This document shows, piece by piece, positions 18,101 to 26,300 of a DNA stretch of 33,805 nt. Under the pieces are notes generated by a model. The model did no database searches. It was not told where the DNA came from and saw only the letters and a program-made list of their open reading frames with translations. The position numbers and the translations under genes were made by a program. This stretch comes from Kribbella catacumbae DSM 19601. GTDB lineage: Bacteria > Actinomycetota > Actinomycetes > Propionibacteriales > Kribbellaceae. The stretch's first letter is position 1. Every line of letters starts with the position of its first letter. The DNA is taken from assembly GCF_000372465.1 (NCBI RefSeq), contig NZ_AQUZ01000083.1, positions 1 to 33,805 on the forward strand, written 5' to 3'.

Positions 18101-21100
18101 GGCGTGCCGTTCGGCTCGATGACCTTGATCAGCTGACCGTCCTTGTTGTACTCGTACTTCGTAATCCCGCCCTCGCCATCGGTCACGTCGAGAATTTCCC
18201 CGTGCCGGGTCTTGCGGGTGGCGACCACGACACCTTCCGGCGAGGTCGTCGTGACCTTGCGGGCGGAGTCGTCATAGGTGTACGTCGTGATTGCCGGCGT
18301 GGTCGATGCGTCCAACCGCTTCGACACGCGGCCGAGCGCGTCGAACTCGGTGCGCACCTTACGGTTCAGCGGATCGGTCACCTCGATTGCGCGGCCAGCG
18401 TCGAGATAACTCGTCGTGGTGGCGTTCCCCGCGCCATCGACCATCCGTACGGGGCGGCCTTGACCGTCGTACGACGTGCGATGGTGCAGGTTGACCCCGC
18501 CCAAGTCACTGGTCTGCGCGATCAGCCCACCACGCAGGTCATAGTCGAACCGAGTTGCGACTGTCGTGTTCGGCGTCTGGGTGATGGTGCGGGTCTCGAT
18601 CTCGAGTTGGCCGTGCTGGTTGTAGGTGCGGTTGGTGACGAAGCCTTCAGGGTCAATCTGCTTGGTCAGCAGGCCACGACGGTCGTACTCGAACCGCGTC
18701 AGCTGATCCTTGGACTGGTCCTGCGCGGGTAGCTTTCCCTGCAATTGACTGGCCGGCCCACCGGTCAGGCCGGCCAGGTTCTCCGGAGTGATCCGGTTGA
18801 AGTAGCGGCGCACGACCTCGGCCTGCCCGCTGCTGTTGTATCCGGTCTCGGTGATCTCACGCTCGGCGTTGATCGTGTGGGTCAACCGATTCTCGCGGTC
18901 GTAGAACAGCAGGCTTGCATGACCATTCGCATCGATCGCCTTTGCCCGCCGCCCCAAACTGTCGGACTCGAGCTGCATGCCACGGGCCGTGATCGCCAGG
19001 TCGATCTGCGCCTGGGTCGGGCTGGCCGGCAGTGTCGCATCACCAACACCGTTGAGCGTGCCGGTGACTTCACCGAACTCGTTCAGCCGGACCCTGCCTG
19101 CCCGCGGTGCACCCGACTCTGCAACGTCGGTAGCGGATGTGGCGCCGGCAGCGGCGATCACCCGTACGGCGCGCCCGGCGGCGTCGTATTCGGTCTGCGT
19201 GGCCGTGCCATCCTCGCCGATCACGCGGACCATTCGGCCCATGTCGTCGTACTCGACAGTGGCGATCGCCTTGGCGGCGCCGGCCCTCGCCTTGATTGAC
19301 GTCGGTGTGTCGCTGGGAACCACGGCTACCGCGATCGGATAGCGCAGGGTCTGTTGCTTGTTGGCCGCAGCATCGTACAGCGTCTCGGTCGGGAATCCCT
19401 GCTCGTCGATCGAGACCGTCACTCGGCCCTGACCGTCGTAGAACAGATAGCTGCGCAGGCCAGCGGTGCTCGAGGGTCGCCATGGCGCGAGCACGTCGTC
19501 CACCGGCGCGACAGCAGCGGTCTGTCTGGGTTTGGCGGCAAATCCCGTGACCAACGGCCGTACGGTGAGGCTGAAGCTACCGCTGACAGTTCCGCCGCGG
19601 CCGTCGTGGGCGGTGACGGTGATCGGAAAGCTTTGCGTGTTCGTCCGACCGGCTGGAATGGTTCCGTGGAAGGTCAGGTTCTGCTCGTCGAAAGTCAGCC
19701 ATGACGGCCAGCCTGTCGCTCCCTCGTTGGCCGTGTAGGTCAGCTGGTCGTCGTTGGGATCGACGAACGCGTTGTCCGGCATGGGGAATGCGAACGGGCT
19801 GGGAAATTCCATACTGTCAAAAGCCTGGTCGGCTAGCCCGCCGATGTACAACGGCAGGGCGTTGCGCACCTCCAACGACAGGGTGCGATCCACCGATGCT
19901 CCTAGCGGATCGATGGCACGCAGCACCACTGAGTGGGTTCCGACCGCCTTCGTCGTACCGACCAGGCTTCCGTTCTTCGAATTGACCGACAGCCCGGCCG
20001 GCAGACCACTTGCCGCAATGTAGTTGGACATGAACTGACCGTCGGGGTCCTGGGCCGCCGGCGGCGTGTAGTTGGCCGGAGAAGCGGCAGTCATCGACGC
20101 TGGCGGGAGCTGTGCCCAGATCGGAGGATTGTTGCTGGTGTTACCGATGTTCAGTCCCACGGCCATAGATGCGATACCACCGTGCAGGTCGGTCGCGCGT
20201 AGTTCCACGACTGCAAACCCCACCGCCGTCGGCGTGCCGCTCAGTTCTCGCGTACCTGCGCTGAAGGTCAACCAGGAAGGCTTCGAGACCACACTGTAGG
20301 TCGGGGCAAGGCCTTCCGGATCGACCGCCGCCGGTACGATCAGCTTGAAGACTTGACCCGCGATCAGGTGCTGGATCGGTACCGGTGCCCAGGTTGGCGG
20401 CTTGTTGACCACGGCGATCTGAACCGTCGCGTTGCTGGTCTGGCCGCGCTGGTCGTCGGCCTGCACCACGACGCTGTACGACGCCGGAGCGGCCGGTGGT
20501 TTGCCCTTCAGGATCGCGACACCAGTACTGGTGTCGATCGGTTCCAACCACTCAGGTTTCGCGCCGACGAACGTGTACGCCACGGTGTCTGTATCGGCGT
20601 CGACCGCGGGCATCCGGTATTCGAACGGCCGCCCACCGGTTGCGGTCTGGTTGGACACACCGACCCACAGCGGGGCGGCCAATGCGCCGACGATGTTCGT
20701 CGCGGCTGTGCTGCGGGTGTTGTACCGGACGGTTTCGGACAGTCGGCCGGCGCCGTCGTATTTGTACTCGGCCAGGAACCCCATCGCATCGACCGTGCCG
20801 ACCACACGGTCGTCGCGGTCGTAGAAGTACTGCACCGACCGGTTTGCGGTTTGCTGCTTGCTGACCAGCGATCGTCCGTCGTATGTCGTGTCGCTCACCG
20901 TGCCGACGGCGTCTGTCGATGTCTTGAGCCGGCTCGCAGTGTCGTAGGCGTACGCGAGGACTCGGTCATGAGCGGCGTCGACGACAACGTCGCTGCCGGC
21001 GCCTCCCAGAGTCAAGGCATGCTTGGTGACTGTCTTGTCTGTGGTGTTGTACCAAGAACTGGTGTTGGCGACATTGCGGAACTGGGTCTGCGTCGTGACC

Positions 21101-23277
21101 TTGCCGTTGGCGTTGTACGCCAGTCCCGTCACTGACCCAGCGGCGTCCACTTGGAAGCGCACCCGGTCGGCAGCGTCGTAGAACAGGAACCGCCGCCCTC
21201 CCTGCGGGTCCTCGGCCATCCGCAGCCGTCCGGCCCCGTCATACACCAGCAGGCTCGCCCGGCTCGCCCCGTCAGCACCGGCCTGCTGGGTCACACCGAC
21301 CAGCCGGCCGCGGTCGTCGAAGCTGCGCGTCGCCATCAGACCGGCCTGCGTATTCACCCGAATCTTGCGGCTCGCATCGTCATAGTTGGTTGTCGTCGAG
21401 CCGCTACTGTCGATCATCTGCTTCAGGCGACCCAGCCCGTCGTACGTCGCGGTGGCCAATTCGGTACGAAGATCCCGGGCACTGCCGCGCACCACTAGCG
21501 TCTTGATCAGGTCGCCATGGCCGTCGTACACGAACTCTCTGACCACTGCCCCCGCGTCGAGCACACCGCCCGCAGAATTGGTTGTCGCATAGTCGATCTG
21601 CTTGCTCACGTTGCCGCGCAGGTCATAGGTGAACTCGGTCAATTCGACTTTGGTCTTGTCTTGCCCACCCACCCACGTGATCAGCTGACTCTCGCTCAAC
21701 ACCTGCGGCGGGGTCATCCCGCCGACGCTGTACCGACCGCCCGCGTATACCAGTGAATGGGTCAATAGTCCGACCGCAGGCGCGACAGTGCCGTACCGGT
21801 TCTCGGTCACCACACCCTCGGCGCTGACGGCGAACCGCAACCGCGACTGGCCGTCGTACACGAAACGATCGGTCACCGGACTTTCGGGCAGCAGCGGACC
21901 GGTACCGTCCGGGTCCCGAACGCCGTGCCGAGTCTCGGTCACCACCTGGTTTTTGCCGTCGAACGTGCGCAGCAGAGTGTTGCCTAGGCTGTCACGCTCC
22001 AACTTGCGGTTCCCGAGTCCGTCGTACTCGTAGTCGACCGCATTACCTTGGGCATCGATAATTCGCCGGACATTGCCCTCGGCGTTTCCGGCGGCGTCGT
22101 AGACGAACTGGGTCGTCAACCGCACCGCACCTGGAGTGGGCGGCGGAGACTTGACCTCGATCAATTGCTGCTTGGCGTTGCTGACGTAGGTCCAGGTCTG
22201 GCTACCAGAACCGGCATCCACAGATACGTCGGTGCTGACCGTGGCGTTGGCACCAGTGCCTGTGGTCGTGTAAGTGAAGGTCTGCACGCCGCTGGCATCG
22301 GTCGCCGTGCTGAACCGGCCGCTGTCGGCTTCGTAGGCGAAGGTCAGAGTCGTGCCGTTCAGAGTCGTTCCATCGCTGTACGAGACCTTCGCCACCCGAC
22401 CGCTGCCGCCGTCATAGGTGTACGTCGTCACGAAGATGACGGCATCGCTCGTAGTCGACGGTGTCAGGTCTGACTTGACCGACGTCAACCGGCCGCTCGT
22501 GTCGTAGCCGTACTCCACCTGCCTGACCGCCGCGCCCACCGTCTCGGTCGGTTTCCCCGGCGGGTTTTCGGTCAGCGCGCGGGTCTCGACCTTCTGCAAC
22601 CGCGTCAGGCTGGTGGTCGGTACCGTCGCATAGGTCAAGACGAGCCGTTGTCCGCTGGCCGAATCGACCACATCTGTCAGCCGTCCGGAGCCTGCGTCGT
22701 ACCCGAAATCGATCCTGTTACCACTCACATCCTGCTGGCTGGCCAACCGGCCCGTCCCGACGGCATACCGCTCGATCAGCCGGGTCGAGCCATCGGTCCA
22801 GACGAACTGCTGAGCGCTCGCGTCGTGAGTGATGGCGTCGTGGGCCCCGCCGCCCTCGGTGCTGCTGTAGGCCGTTCCGTTCCAGGTGTAGGTCGTCGCG
22901 TGGCCGTCGGAGTCGGTTCGGATCACGGTGCTTCCTGCCGCACCGATCGGTCCCTGAGCGGCGACGACGCGCTCGCCGTCCCAGCGCCATCCGTCCCCAT
23001 CGCCGTCGTTGGCCTGGCCGAGTGAGTTGTGTGTGCGCACATGCTGGAGATCCAGTCCGCGCCCCGCCAACCGCTCGTCGTAGGCCTGCAACACCAGGTT
23101 GCCGGTGGCAACGTTCACGTAGCACCGGCCGCCCGCCTGACCCGTCCCGGCTCGACCGAGCATGCCTGCACTACCTAGGACGTTGACAGAGGCGTTGAAC
23201 AGACCCAGCCCGTTACCCGCAACGACAGCAACCACGCAGACCAACTCCATTTCGACACGTCGAATCGCACATCTCAA
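9172..23277 (-). CDS. Giant YD/RHS-repeat protein with Ig-like insert, LysM and unknown C-terminal domain
   Basis: The product has about 4,700 aa in one uninterrupted frame. The longest start is TTG 23277; ATG 23250 gives MELVCVVAVV. Neither has a good ribosome-binding site, and residue numbers here count from the TTG. Residues 12-35 are weakly hydrophobic. AGGRCYVNVATGNLVLQAYD opens the RHS shell. YD repeats (YDxxGRLxxxxDxxG) fill residues ~60-860 and ~1260-3760. Four Ig/cadherin-like units lie at ~865-1240 (motifs PPTWAPVPIQ, GLPAGLSVNSKNGSLVGT, FPITVTAHDGRGGTVSGSFS). A LysM domain is at ~3804-3850 (HLVRDGDTLLGIAQLAFGD). A membrane helix is at ~3893-3917 (WWEIALVTIAVVAVTVIVAY), then Gly/Ala-rich hydrophobic segments. 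A coiled coil (~4253-4330) precedes a domain with IHFATGTHGD (His4435) and AAYCFSNLC (Cys4505, Cys4510), ending in more hydrophobic stretches. YD shells encapsulate C-terminal effectors in known RHS/Tc toxins, and LysM binds peptidoglycan. The usual DPxGL cleavage motif of Rhs toxins was not seen. The C-terminal function is unknown. Confidence 0.93.
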   Translation of the reverse strand: MRCAIRRVEMELVCVVAVVAGNGLGLFNASVNVLGSAGMLGRAGTGQAGGRCYVNVATGNLVLQAYDERLAGRGLDLQHVRTHNSLGQANDGDGDGWRWDGERVVAAQGPIGAAGSTVIRTDSDGHATTYTWNGTAYSSTEGGGAHDAITHDASAQQFVWTDGSTRLIERYAVGTGRLASQQDVSGNRIDFGYDAGSGRLTDVVDSASGQRLVLTYATVPTTSLTRLQKVETRALTENPPGKPTETVGAAVRQVEYGYDTSGRLTSVKSDLTPSTTSDAVIFVTTYTYDGGSGRVAKVSYSDGTTLNGTTLTFAYEADSGRFSTATDASGVQTFTYTTTGTGANATVSTDVSVDAGSGSQTWTYVSNAKQQLIEVKSPPPTPGAVRLTTQFVYDAAGNAEGNVRRIIDAQGNAVDYEYDGLGNRKLERDSLGNTLLRTFDGKNQVVTETRHGVRDPDGTGPLLPESPVTDRFVYDGQSRLRFAVSAEGVVTENRYGTVAPAVGLLTHSLVYAGGRYSVGGMTPPQVLSESQLITWVGGQDKTKVELTEFTYDLRGNVSKQIDYATTNSAGGVLDAGAVVREFVYDGHGDLIKTLVVRGSARDLRTELATATYDGLGRLKQMIDSSGSTTTNYDDASRKIRVNTQAGLMATRSFDDRGRLVGVTQQAGADGASRASLLVYDGAGRLRMAEDPQGGRRFLFYDAADRVRFQVDAAGSVTGLAYNANGKVTTQTQFRNVANTSSWYNTTDKTVTKHALTLGGAGSDVVVDAAHDRVLAYAYDTASRLKTSTDAVGTVSDTTYDGRSLVSKQQTANRSVQYFYDRDDRVVGTVDAMGFLAEYKYDGAGRLSETVRYNTRSTAATNIVGALAAPLWVGVSNQTATGGRPFEYRMPAVDADTDTVAYTFVGAKPEWLEPIDTSTGVAILKGKPPAAPASYSVVVQADDQRGQTSNATVQIAVVNKPPTWAPVPIQHLIAGQVFKLIVPAAVDPEGLAPTYSVVSKPSWLTFSAGTRELSGTPTAVGFAVVELRATDLHGGIASMAVGLNIGNTSNNPPIWAQLPPASMTAASPANYTPPAAQDPDGQFMSNYIAASGLPAGLSVNSKNGSLVGTTKAVGTHSVVLRAIDPLGASVDRTLSLEVRNALPLYIGGLADQAFDSMEFPSPFAFPMPDNAFVDPNDDQLTYTANEGATGWPSWLTFDEQNLTFHGTIPAGRTNTQSFPITVTAHDGRGGTVSGSFSLTVRPLVTGFAAKPRQTAAVAPVDDVLAPWRPSSTAGLRSYLFYDGQGRVTVSIDEQGFPTETLYDAAANKQQTLRYPIAVAVVPSDTPTSIKARAGAAKAIATVEYDDMGRMVRVIGEDGTATQTEYDAAGRAVRVIAAAGATSATDVAESGAPRAGRVRLNEFGEVTGTLNGVGDATLPASPTQAQIDLAITARGMQLESDSLGRRAKAIDANGHASLLFYDRENRLTHTINAEREITETGYNSSGQAEVVRRYFNRITPENLAGLTGGPASQLQGKLPAQDQSKDQLTRFEYDRRGLLTKQIDPEGFVTNRTYNQHGQLEIETRTITQTPNTTVATRFDYDLRGGLIAQTSDLGGVNLHHRTSYDGQGRPVRMVDGAGNATTTSYLDAGRAIEVTDPLNRKVRTEFDALGRVSKRLDASTTPAITTYTYDDSARKVTTTSPEGVVVATRKTRHGEILDVTDGEGGITKYEYNKDGQLIKVIEPNGTPGGQVIRTNTYDDSGRLETTTDGRGTVVRFDYDAVDRVREQHIDPAADNVTTAYEFNALGQTVKVTEGKGTPAELVTSYDYDRNGRPRAIVVDPNGLKLSTTYSYEGLGDKVTIARGTVTEPNQLVTRYEFDKLGRKTKQIDAPSAVLGTGAPGTRDLTTQYRYDAAGRLSRIIDPIGNSTWSVYDAAGQITHVINAEGEVGQNRYDANGRLVHTRRHVNRLSATVLNSLDDVVTAATITAASTTSVGDQRSYLVYDKDGRLRFTLTADQDAKWVIGENRYSANSNNLIETRRYDKFLSDTRVNAIDTTASPGITVTEVNTELTGLGYSGESTLVNIQRTRYAYHANNRLRFTVDAQGAVTENVYDPMGALVATIRYAVKPALTEYTQNAINAVVDRINVGNQVTRYSYDTQDRLRFTLRVEATDGTGKATQHLVSEQRYDSLGRPTESIQYVTAVGALADYRAATIAMAVTTHADNRRQVSVYDTAGRQIYAVRVLATGAQGKHLVMRTEYDAVGRAAKRTEFATELGLANLARGTLDTAVGANASARDRVTSFVYDVAGRLRFAIAPDGTLQESLYDAGGRLTEKRMFDLTVPATTPRTEAALSTLRGNRRVGDGVTRGKRYNYDRVGRLDTTTDAKGFHETNEYNGLGDRTSHIDNNGAICTYVYDRRGRVFRKITQPVEVFVQLTGQSTPSVQEASLEDRTIYDAFGNIKTTIERANTTDARTSDYTYDTLGRLDGTLLPGFYDPAAGKVEKTTSAGRFRREVLLAYDVFGQLVRTRTRTGASTFQNEYKTYDRLGRVKHDVDAMNHAVAFKYTTFGDQEHVTRHGVTITGTPPNGSHWTETEIAGKVGTDPKARVITTKYDNAGRKSEVKLPQAAYYHGDTAQRVNLATLPPTESMRAATSYEYTAFSEVRHEAVQINATQWRDTWHYFDTMGRKTANLDGLGHLTKQSYDPFGNLGQSIEYATAGVAPTTGDAQPSGTDNGNDRITKFGYDTLNQRTKVERLGARYTAWITDAYFQLNKTRTEATTLQDFTYDGIGRVRTQTDGLGSVTHFSYNALGQLKQITEPARGTAGAAAVDPFVGQVSASPVTTLTLNGFGEVIKQTRSSGGAVAGGTLTVEQAFDAAGNIVTTIDAMGNSKSRQYDYAGRVLKETQPVNVTMSGWMTNSHTVERRYAYDASGQQTDTIDVFKEGTATCWSGVRNLYDEFGAIKEERRIWQDVSTQGDAIVALYTYDNAGQAKTRTASDGVTHFYYGLAGDVTRQEQRGTSGALGETTRITENGIDLLGRARVQRLPACSAVTAPVSLATTQMTPLALQDYDRWGNVITRTEGRYVRHDTNAVAGDADTTTYQYNADNQPTDELLPTATAVRGHDGSSYAADLRHQLRYDLTGRMVQEINQSTRHDPPGSELTTHRTRSRRFDQAGQMISETDATTITTGYAYDSQGRRVGVRDALGRVYVDTFDSNGNLLSHSVLRQPAGSSTKVAYVVNRYLYDQANRRVGSGETILGNAVAWSFTKLDERGYARINRNPTGHETSCDYDVLGNKKLELGRMDPAQPITDRYTQSWGYSLNTTDYTVGRLTSSKVGEDRTTTYLYNVFGQLRREEQDNDGTAGSRSHTYKPNGLIESVTESLAKGTFGTAGGVDYRTSTETASYEYTAKGQVARDHFTRSSSFESGTFVDGQLESTQLITEPAITRTSYIVYDPHGRVVKVEAPEGQQTPAQATLRVSYTYDELNNRRGVVGEYGSPWSDGFHQRSEKWFQYDAEGRVTLVDGERVNGQIVKGRGTTVSYDGLGRRQVATKFVEHRQIEDLVFDRFRREEYGYDDLDYLTSILGKEIHTNVTIDGDPWIDYIAPDFSSREIRTVDTRGGLLTNEATNNEQFSTENTNTLTTFWIRADGQLQQQTMADRRDPEKSSQTTYFYDTAGILRMYQYHQDGDEDDEDEKPEFTNTYGYSYTSEFGGNQIKRITVDSTLELTKQGFTTNSYDLAGRLWHQLSDLPNEGSRVRTFTYDTEDRALVKTEAIRPESGGITSNREDLLYAEGRPVATLRSGASRSAIFNNIFTPISNAYPAASPTSHLVRDGDTLLGIAQLAFGDSSLWYLIADANGLSFGPDSALPATERGKTYRIPNVVANVHNDNTTFRPYSFADIIGDSTPTPRRVPPPGPSWWEIALVTIAVVAVTVIVAYVTGGSGIFGASYLGTVIAAGIGAALGNAAGQAVTMGLGYQDNFSWTSMAAAGLGGAAGAALGGLVQGTGLAARMVRSAFTTTGDLMGRGIAGERINGNEALFNLAFGMASASWSKHLDSENFKWSRGVDRVLTGAFNPQSGWVFHDKSRTWQNIVKNAVGALTAVVAGATAKMVHTRINYWWTVDGPRPDPGEDWITPRQPARRTSGNTPSTERDAQYAEWVALDTQAQASGDTEYVLVADNRDGVVNYGDKPAFLFAYRNPKTGKIEEYTVAVQPELSSIDTSDPNVRREVDAMTGEQWWILVVDPSTGAIRPVGPVSLVPVRSEPRELPQSRLSPPMSKLEEFAESVEAAGTQLAARRLVDEAVERLIREQGKTLSGLDKKIDDIKKSKFVVDHAYLIREMEQKKQDIINQYAPQVVQSSPIPNIYRAPFVNLPYRVRGIELQGPVFEQEYQYASDIAPEKGVRFGKFGGYTYKHPALANAIGYANSYDWETDVVQVANDLERIARQGHTEIHFATGTHGDVDGTRSLGPKRFLRDDVRSVMETMERHPGLKIIVYNMADPIQASRFDAVQALAADQALPGGASLAAYCFSNLCVNDPGPSTGPYHGPYGYAEGLDRTGPRIAYFQGISTAAFGALSLYGGLEDPNGAVRALKVAGGGLQTIGGVSYAVGYARDSLRMVRFGSALGTITNRVVAPLALIDVSRGMRTKFTSGYSQMSPSEKFLHESDTATTLASIWFPPAVVAALAIHFGVVPIAERGSAYLTPMFMGGISQAYGIPSQYVWGWQ

Positions 23278-23302
23278 GGCATCGGCAGACTGGCAAGCAC
23301 TC

Positions 23303-23347
23303 CTGGGAATGCGCTGGGAAGAGGGTTTCCCAATGTTTTCCCAGCGC
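23303..23347. promoter_or_regulatory. Candidate shared operator: four TGGGAA half-sites between divergent giant genes
   Basis: TGGGAA occurs at 23304-23309 and 23315-23320. Its complement TTCCCA occurs at 23327-23332 and 23338-23343. Start-to-start spacing is 11, 12 and 11 bp, roughly one helical turn each, giving a symmetrical array. The second and fourth sites extend to a perfect 10-bp inverted repeat (GCGCTGGGAA 23311-23320, TTCCCAGCGC 23338-23347). The array lies 20 bp before the RCC1-protein start and 26-53 bp before the possible RHS starts. It is likely bound by a dimeric or tetrameric regulator acting on both genes; no matching regulator gene is identified here. Confidence 0.6.
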
Positions 23348-23366
23348 CGTCGGTAACGGTGAGGAG

Positions 23367-26300
23367 ATGATCACCAGCCTCAGAAGACCCGTCGGCGCCG
23401 TACGCCGCACCAAGCTCATCTCCTCGATCTCGGCGCTCGCTTTGGTTGTCAGCGGGCTGGTGGCCGGTCCTGTCCACGCCGCCAAATTGGCGACTCCTGC
23501 GACTTCCGCACTTGTCCCGGCACCAGCAGGCCGCATGATTGCCGCGGGCAAGTCTCATACGTTGGTGATCGACGATGGTGTGGTGTACGGGACCGGGGTC
23601 AACGGCACGAGTACTACCGGAGCCGGGCGGCTGACCGGCGCCGGCACCGGCTATCGGACCTCGCTGTTGCGGCTTCGCGATCTGCCGTTCGGCGTGCGAG
23701 CCATCTCGGTTGCAGCTGGTGGCGCCCACTCGCTGGTGCTGGGCAGCGACCATGTCGTGTACGGCGCAGGAAGCAACGGTGCCGGACAGTTGACCGGCAC
23801 TGGCAGCCGGTTCAACTTGTCCGAGCTCACCGGCTTGCCGGGCGATGCGCAGCCGCTCGCGATCGCCGCCGGGAACTCCCACTCACTGGTATTGGCTAGC
23901 GATGGCAGGGTCTACGGCACCGGCAGCAACGGCAGCGGGCAGCTCACCGGCACCATCGGGACCGGGCGCACTACCTTCGGTGAACTACGCCTACCCAACG
24001 ACGTGCTGGCCACCGCGATCGATGCCGGCGGCGACTATTCGCTGGTTCTGGGCAACAACGGGAGGGTCTATGGCACCGGCCTCAACACCAACAGTCAGCT
24101 CACCAGTAACGCAGGCGAGACCAGCACCACTCGCTCCACGCTCACTGCACTCATCGGGCTCCCAAATGGCGTCACTGCCGCCGCGATGTCGGCCGGCGAC
24201 GGCCACTCACTTGTCATCGGCAGCAACGGCAAGGCGTACGGTGTCGGCAGCAACTTCTTCGGCCAGCTCACCGGTACCAACACCAGCGACATCACCACCC
24301 TGACCGAACTCAAGAGCCTTCCCAATGGCGTCACCGCCACCGCAGTCGCCTCCGGTGCGGACCACTCACTGGTCATTGGCAGCAACGGCAAGGTATACGG
24401 CACCGGTCACAACAAATTCGGCCAGCTAACCAGCACCAGTGCCAACACCATCGACATCACCACCCTGACCGAACTCGCCGGCCTCCCCAACGGTGTCACT
24501 GCGACCGCGATCGACGCCGGCGGCAACTTTGCCCTGGACGCGTTCAGAGGCGGCATCTCACTCGTGCTGGGCAGGGACGGCCTCGTCTACGGTGCGGGAT
24601 ACAACGCGGAGAGCGCGCTCACCGGCATCGGCGACCGGTTCATCCTGACCCCGCTCACAGGCACCCAAGTCGCAGCTGGCAGCAGCCACTCTCTGGTACT
24701 AGCCAGAGACGGTGTCGTCTACGGCGCCGGTGCGAACGACGTCGGACAGCTCACAGGCGGCCCCAGTACCAGCGGCCGTAAGTTGCTCACCAAATTAACT
24801 GGCCTACCCGACGACGCGCAGCCCGTCGCAATCGCCGCTGGCGGAAGTCACTCGCTGGTCCTCGACAGCAACGGCAACGTCTACGGTACCGGCCGCAATA
24901 ACAAGGGGCAGCTCACCGAGACCGGCGACCGCACGACGTTGACCCGACTTAACGGGCTTCCGGGCGGCCTTCATGCCGTCTCGATTGCTGCCGGCTTTGA
25001 CACTTCGCTAGTAATGGGCAGTAACGGCAAGGTCTACGGCACCGGTAACAACTCCTCCGGGATGCTCACGGGGGACAGCAACTCCTACAACGCATTCACT
25101 CCCTTCGCAGGCAGTGCGGAGAGCAACTTCGCCACGGCGACCGCCATCGCCGCAAGCACCGAACACTCGCTTGTGCTGGACCGCGCAGGCGGCCCACTCC
25201 GCGGTACCGGTTCTGACCGCTCCGCAAAACTGGTGGGCAAAGGCAATCTTCGAATCCTTACGACGCTGGGCAATCCGATTGCCGGCGGCGTACACCCCGC
25301 CGTCGCTGCCGGAGACTCCCACTCGTTGATGCTCGCCTCCAACCGAGTTGTCTATGGTGCCGGCTCGAATACCTTCGGCCAGCTCACCGGCACCAACACC
25401 TTCGTGTCCACGCTTACCCCCCTCAGCCCACTGCCCAACGGCGCCAAGCCCACCGCGATCGCGGCTGGTGACGCTTCTTCATTGGTCTTGGGTAGCGATG
25501 GTCTCGTCTACGGCACCGGTGACAACGGGTCCGGCGAGCTCACAGGCACAGGCAACCGCGCCAACCTCACACTCCTGGGCGGTCTGCCAACTGGCGTGCG
25601 CGCGACCGCGTTGGCCGCCGGCTTCTCTCATACTCTCGTGGTCGGCAGCGACGGTTCCGTCTACGGCACCGGCAACAACCAACTCGGGCAGATCACGGAC
25701 ATTGGCACGCAGACCAATACCCGCAATCGGCTTACTCCCTTGAGGGGGCTACCGAACAGAACGCCAATTGTCGCCGTCGTGGCCGGCGCTGCTCACACCC
25801 TGGTCCTCGATAACAATGGATTCGTCTACGGCACGGGCCGTAACACTGTCGGACAGTTGACCGGCACGACCAACCAAAGCACGCTGGCCCCGGTCACTCT
25901 CCCTGACGGCATCCGCGCTACCGCGATCGCTGCCAGCAGCGACTTCTCGCTGATCCTGGGCAGCAATGGCATCGCGTACGGCACCGGCAGCAACGCATCT
26001 GGGCAGCTCACCGGTACCAGCAATCGCAACTCCCTAACCCGGCTGAACGGTTTGCCGTCCGGTGTGAGGGCGACCGCGATCGCCGCCGGCAGCAACCACT
26101 CGCTGGTCCTGGGCAGCGACGGCATCGCGTACGGCACCGGCAACAACCACTTCGGACAACTGACCGACATTGACGAGATCGGCGCGAACCGCCACGAACT
26201 GACTCCACTTGATCAGCTACCCCACGGGGTGCAGGCCATCGCGATTGCCGCCGGCAGCAATCATTCGCTCGTATTGGGCAGCAACGGCACCGTCTACGGC

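Noticed and set aside
16588..18732. Long plus-strand frame of 714 codons opposite the RHS gene
   Set aside because: It is antisense to YD repeats; the regular repeat composition and high GC keep the opposite strand open. No domain, start signal or signal peptide supports it. The same applies to 15454-16521, 13243-14178 and 20353-21135.
9172..23277. Classical Rhs toxin with DPxGL cleavage site
   Set aside because: I found no DPxGL-type motif after the last YD repeats; a LysM domain and membrane segment follow instead, so it is not a standard Rhs effector.
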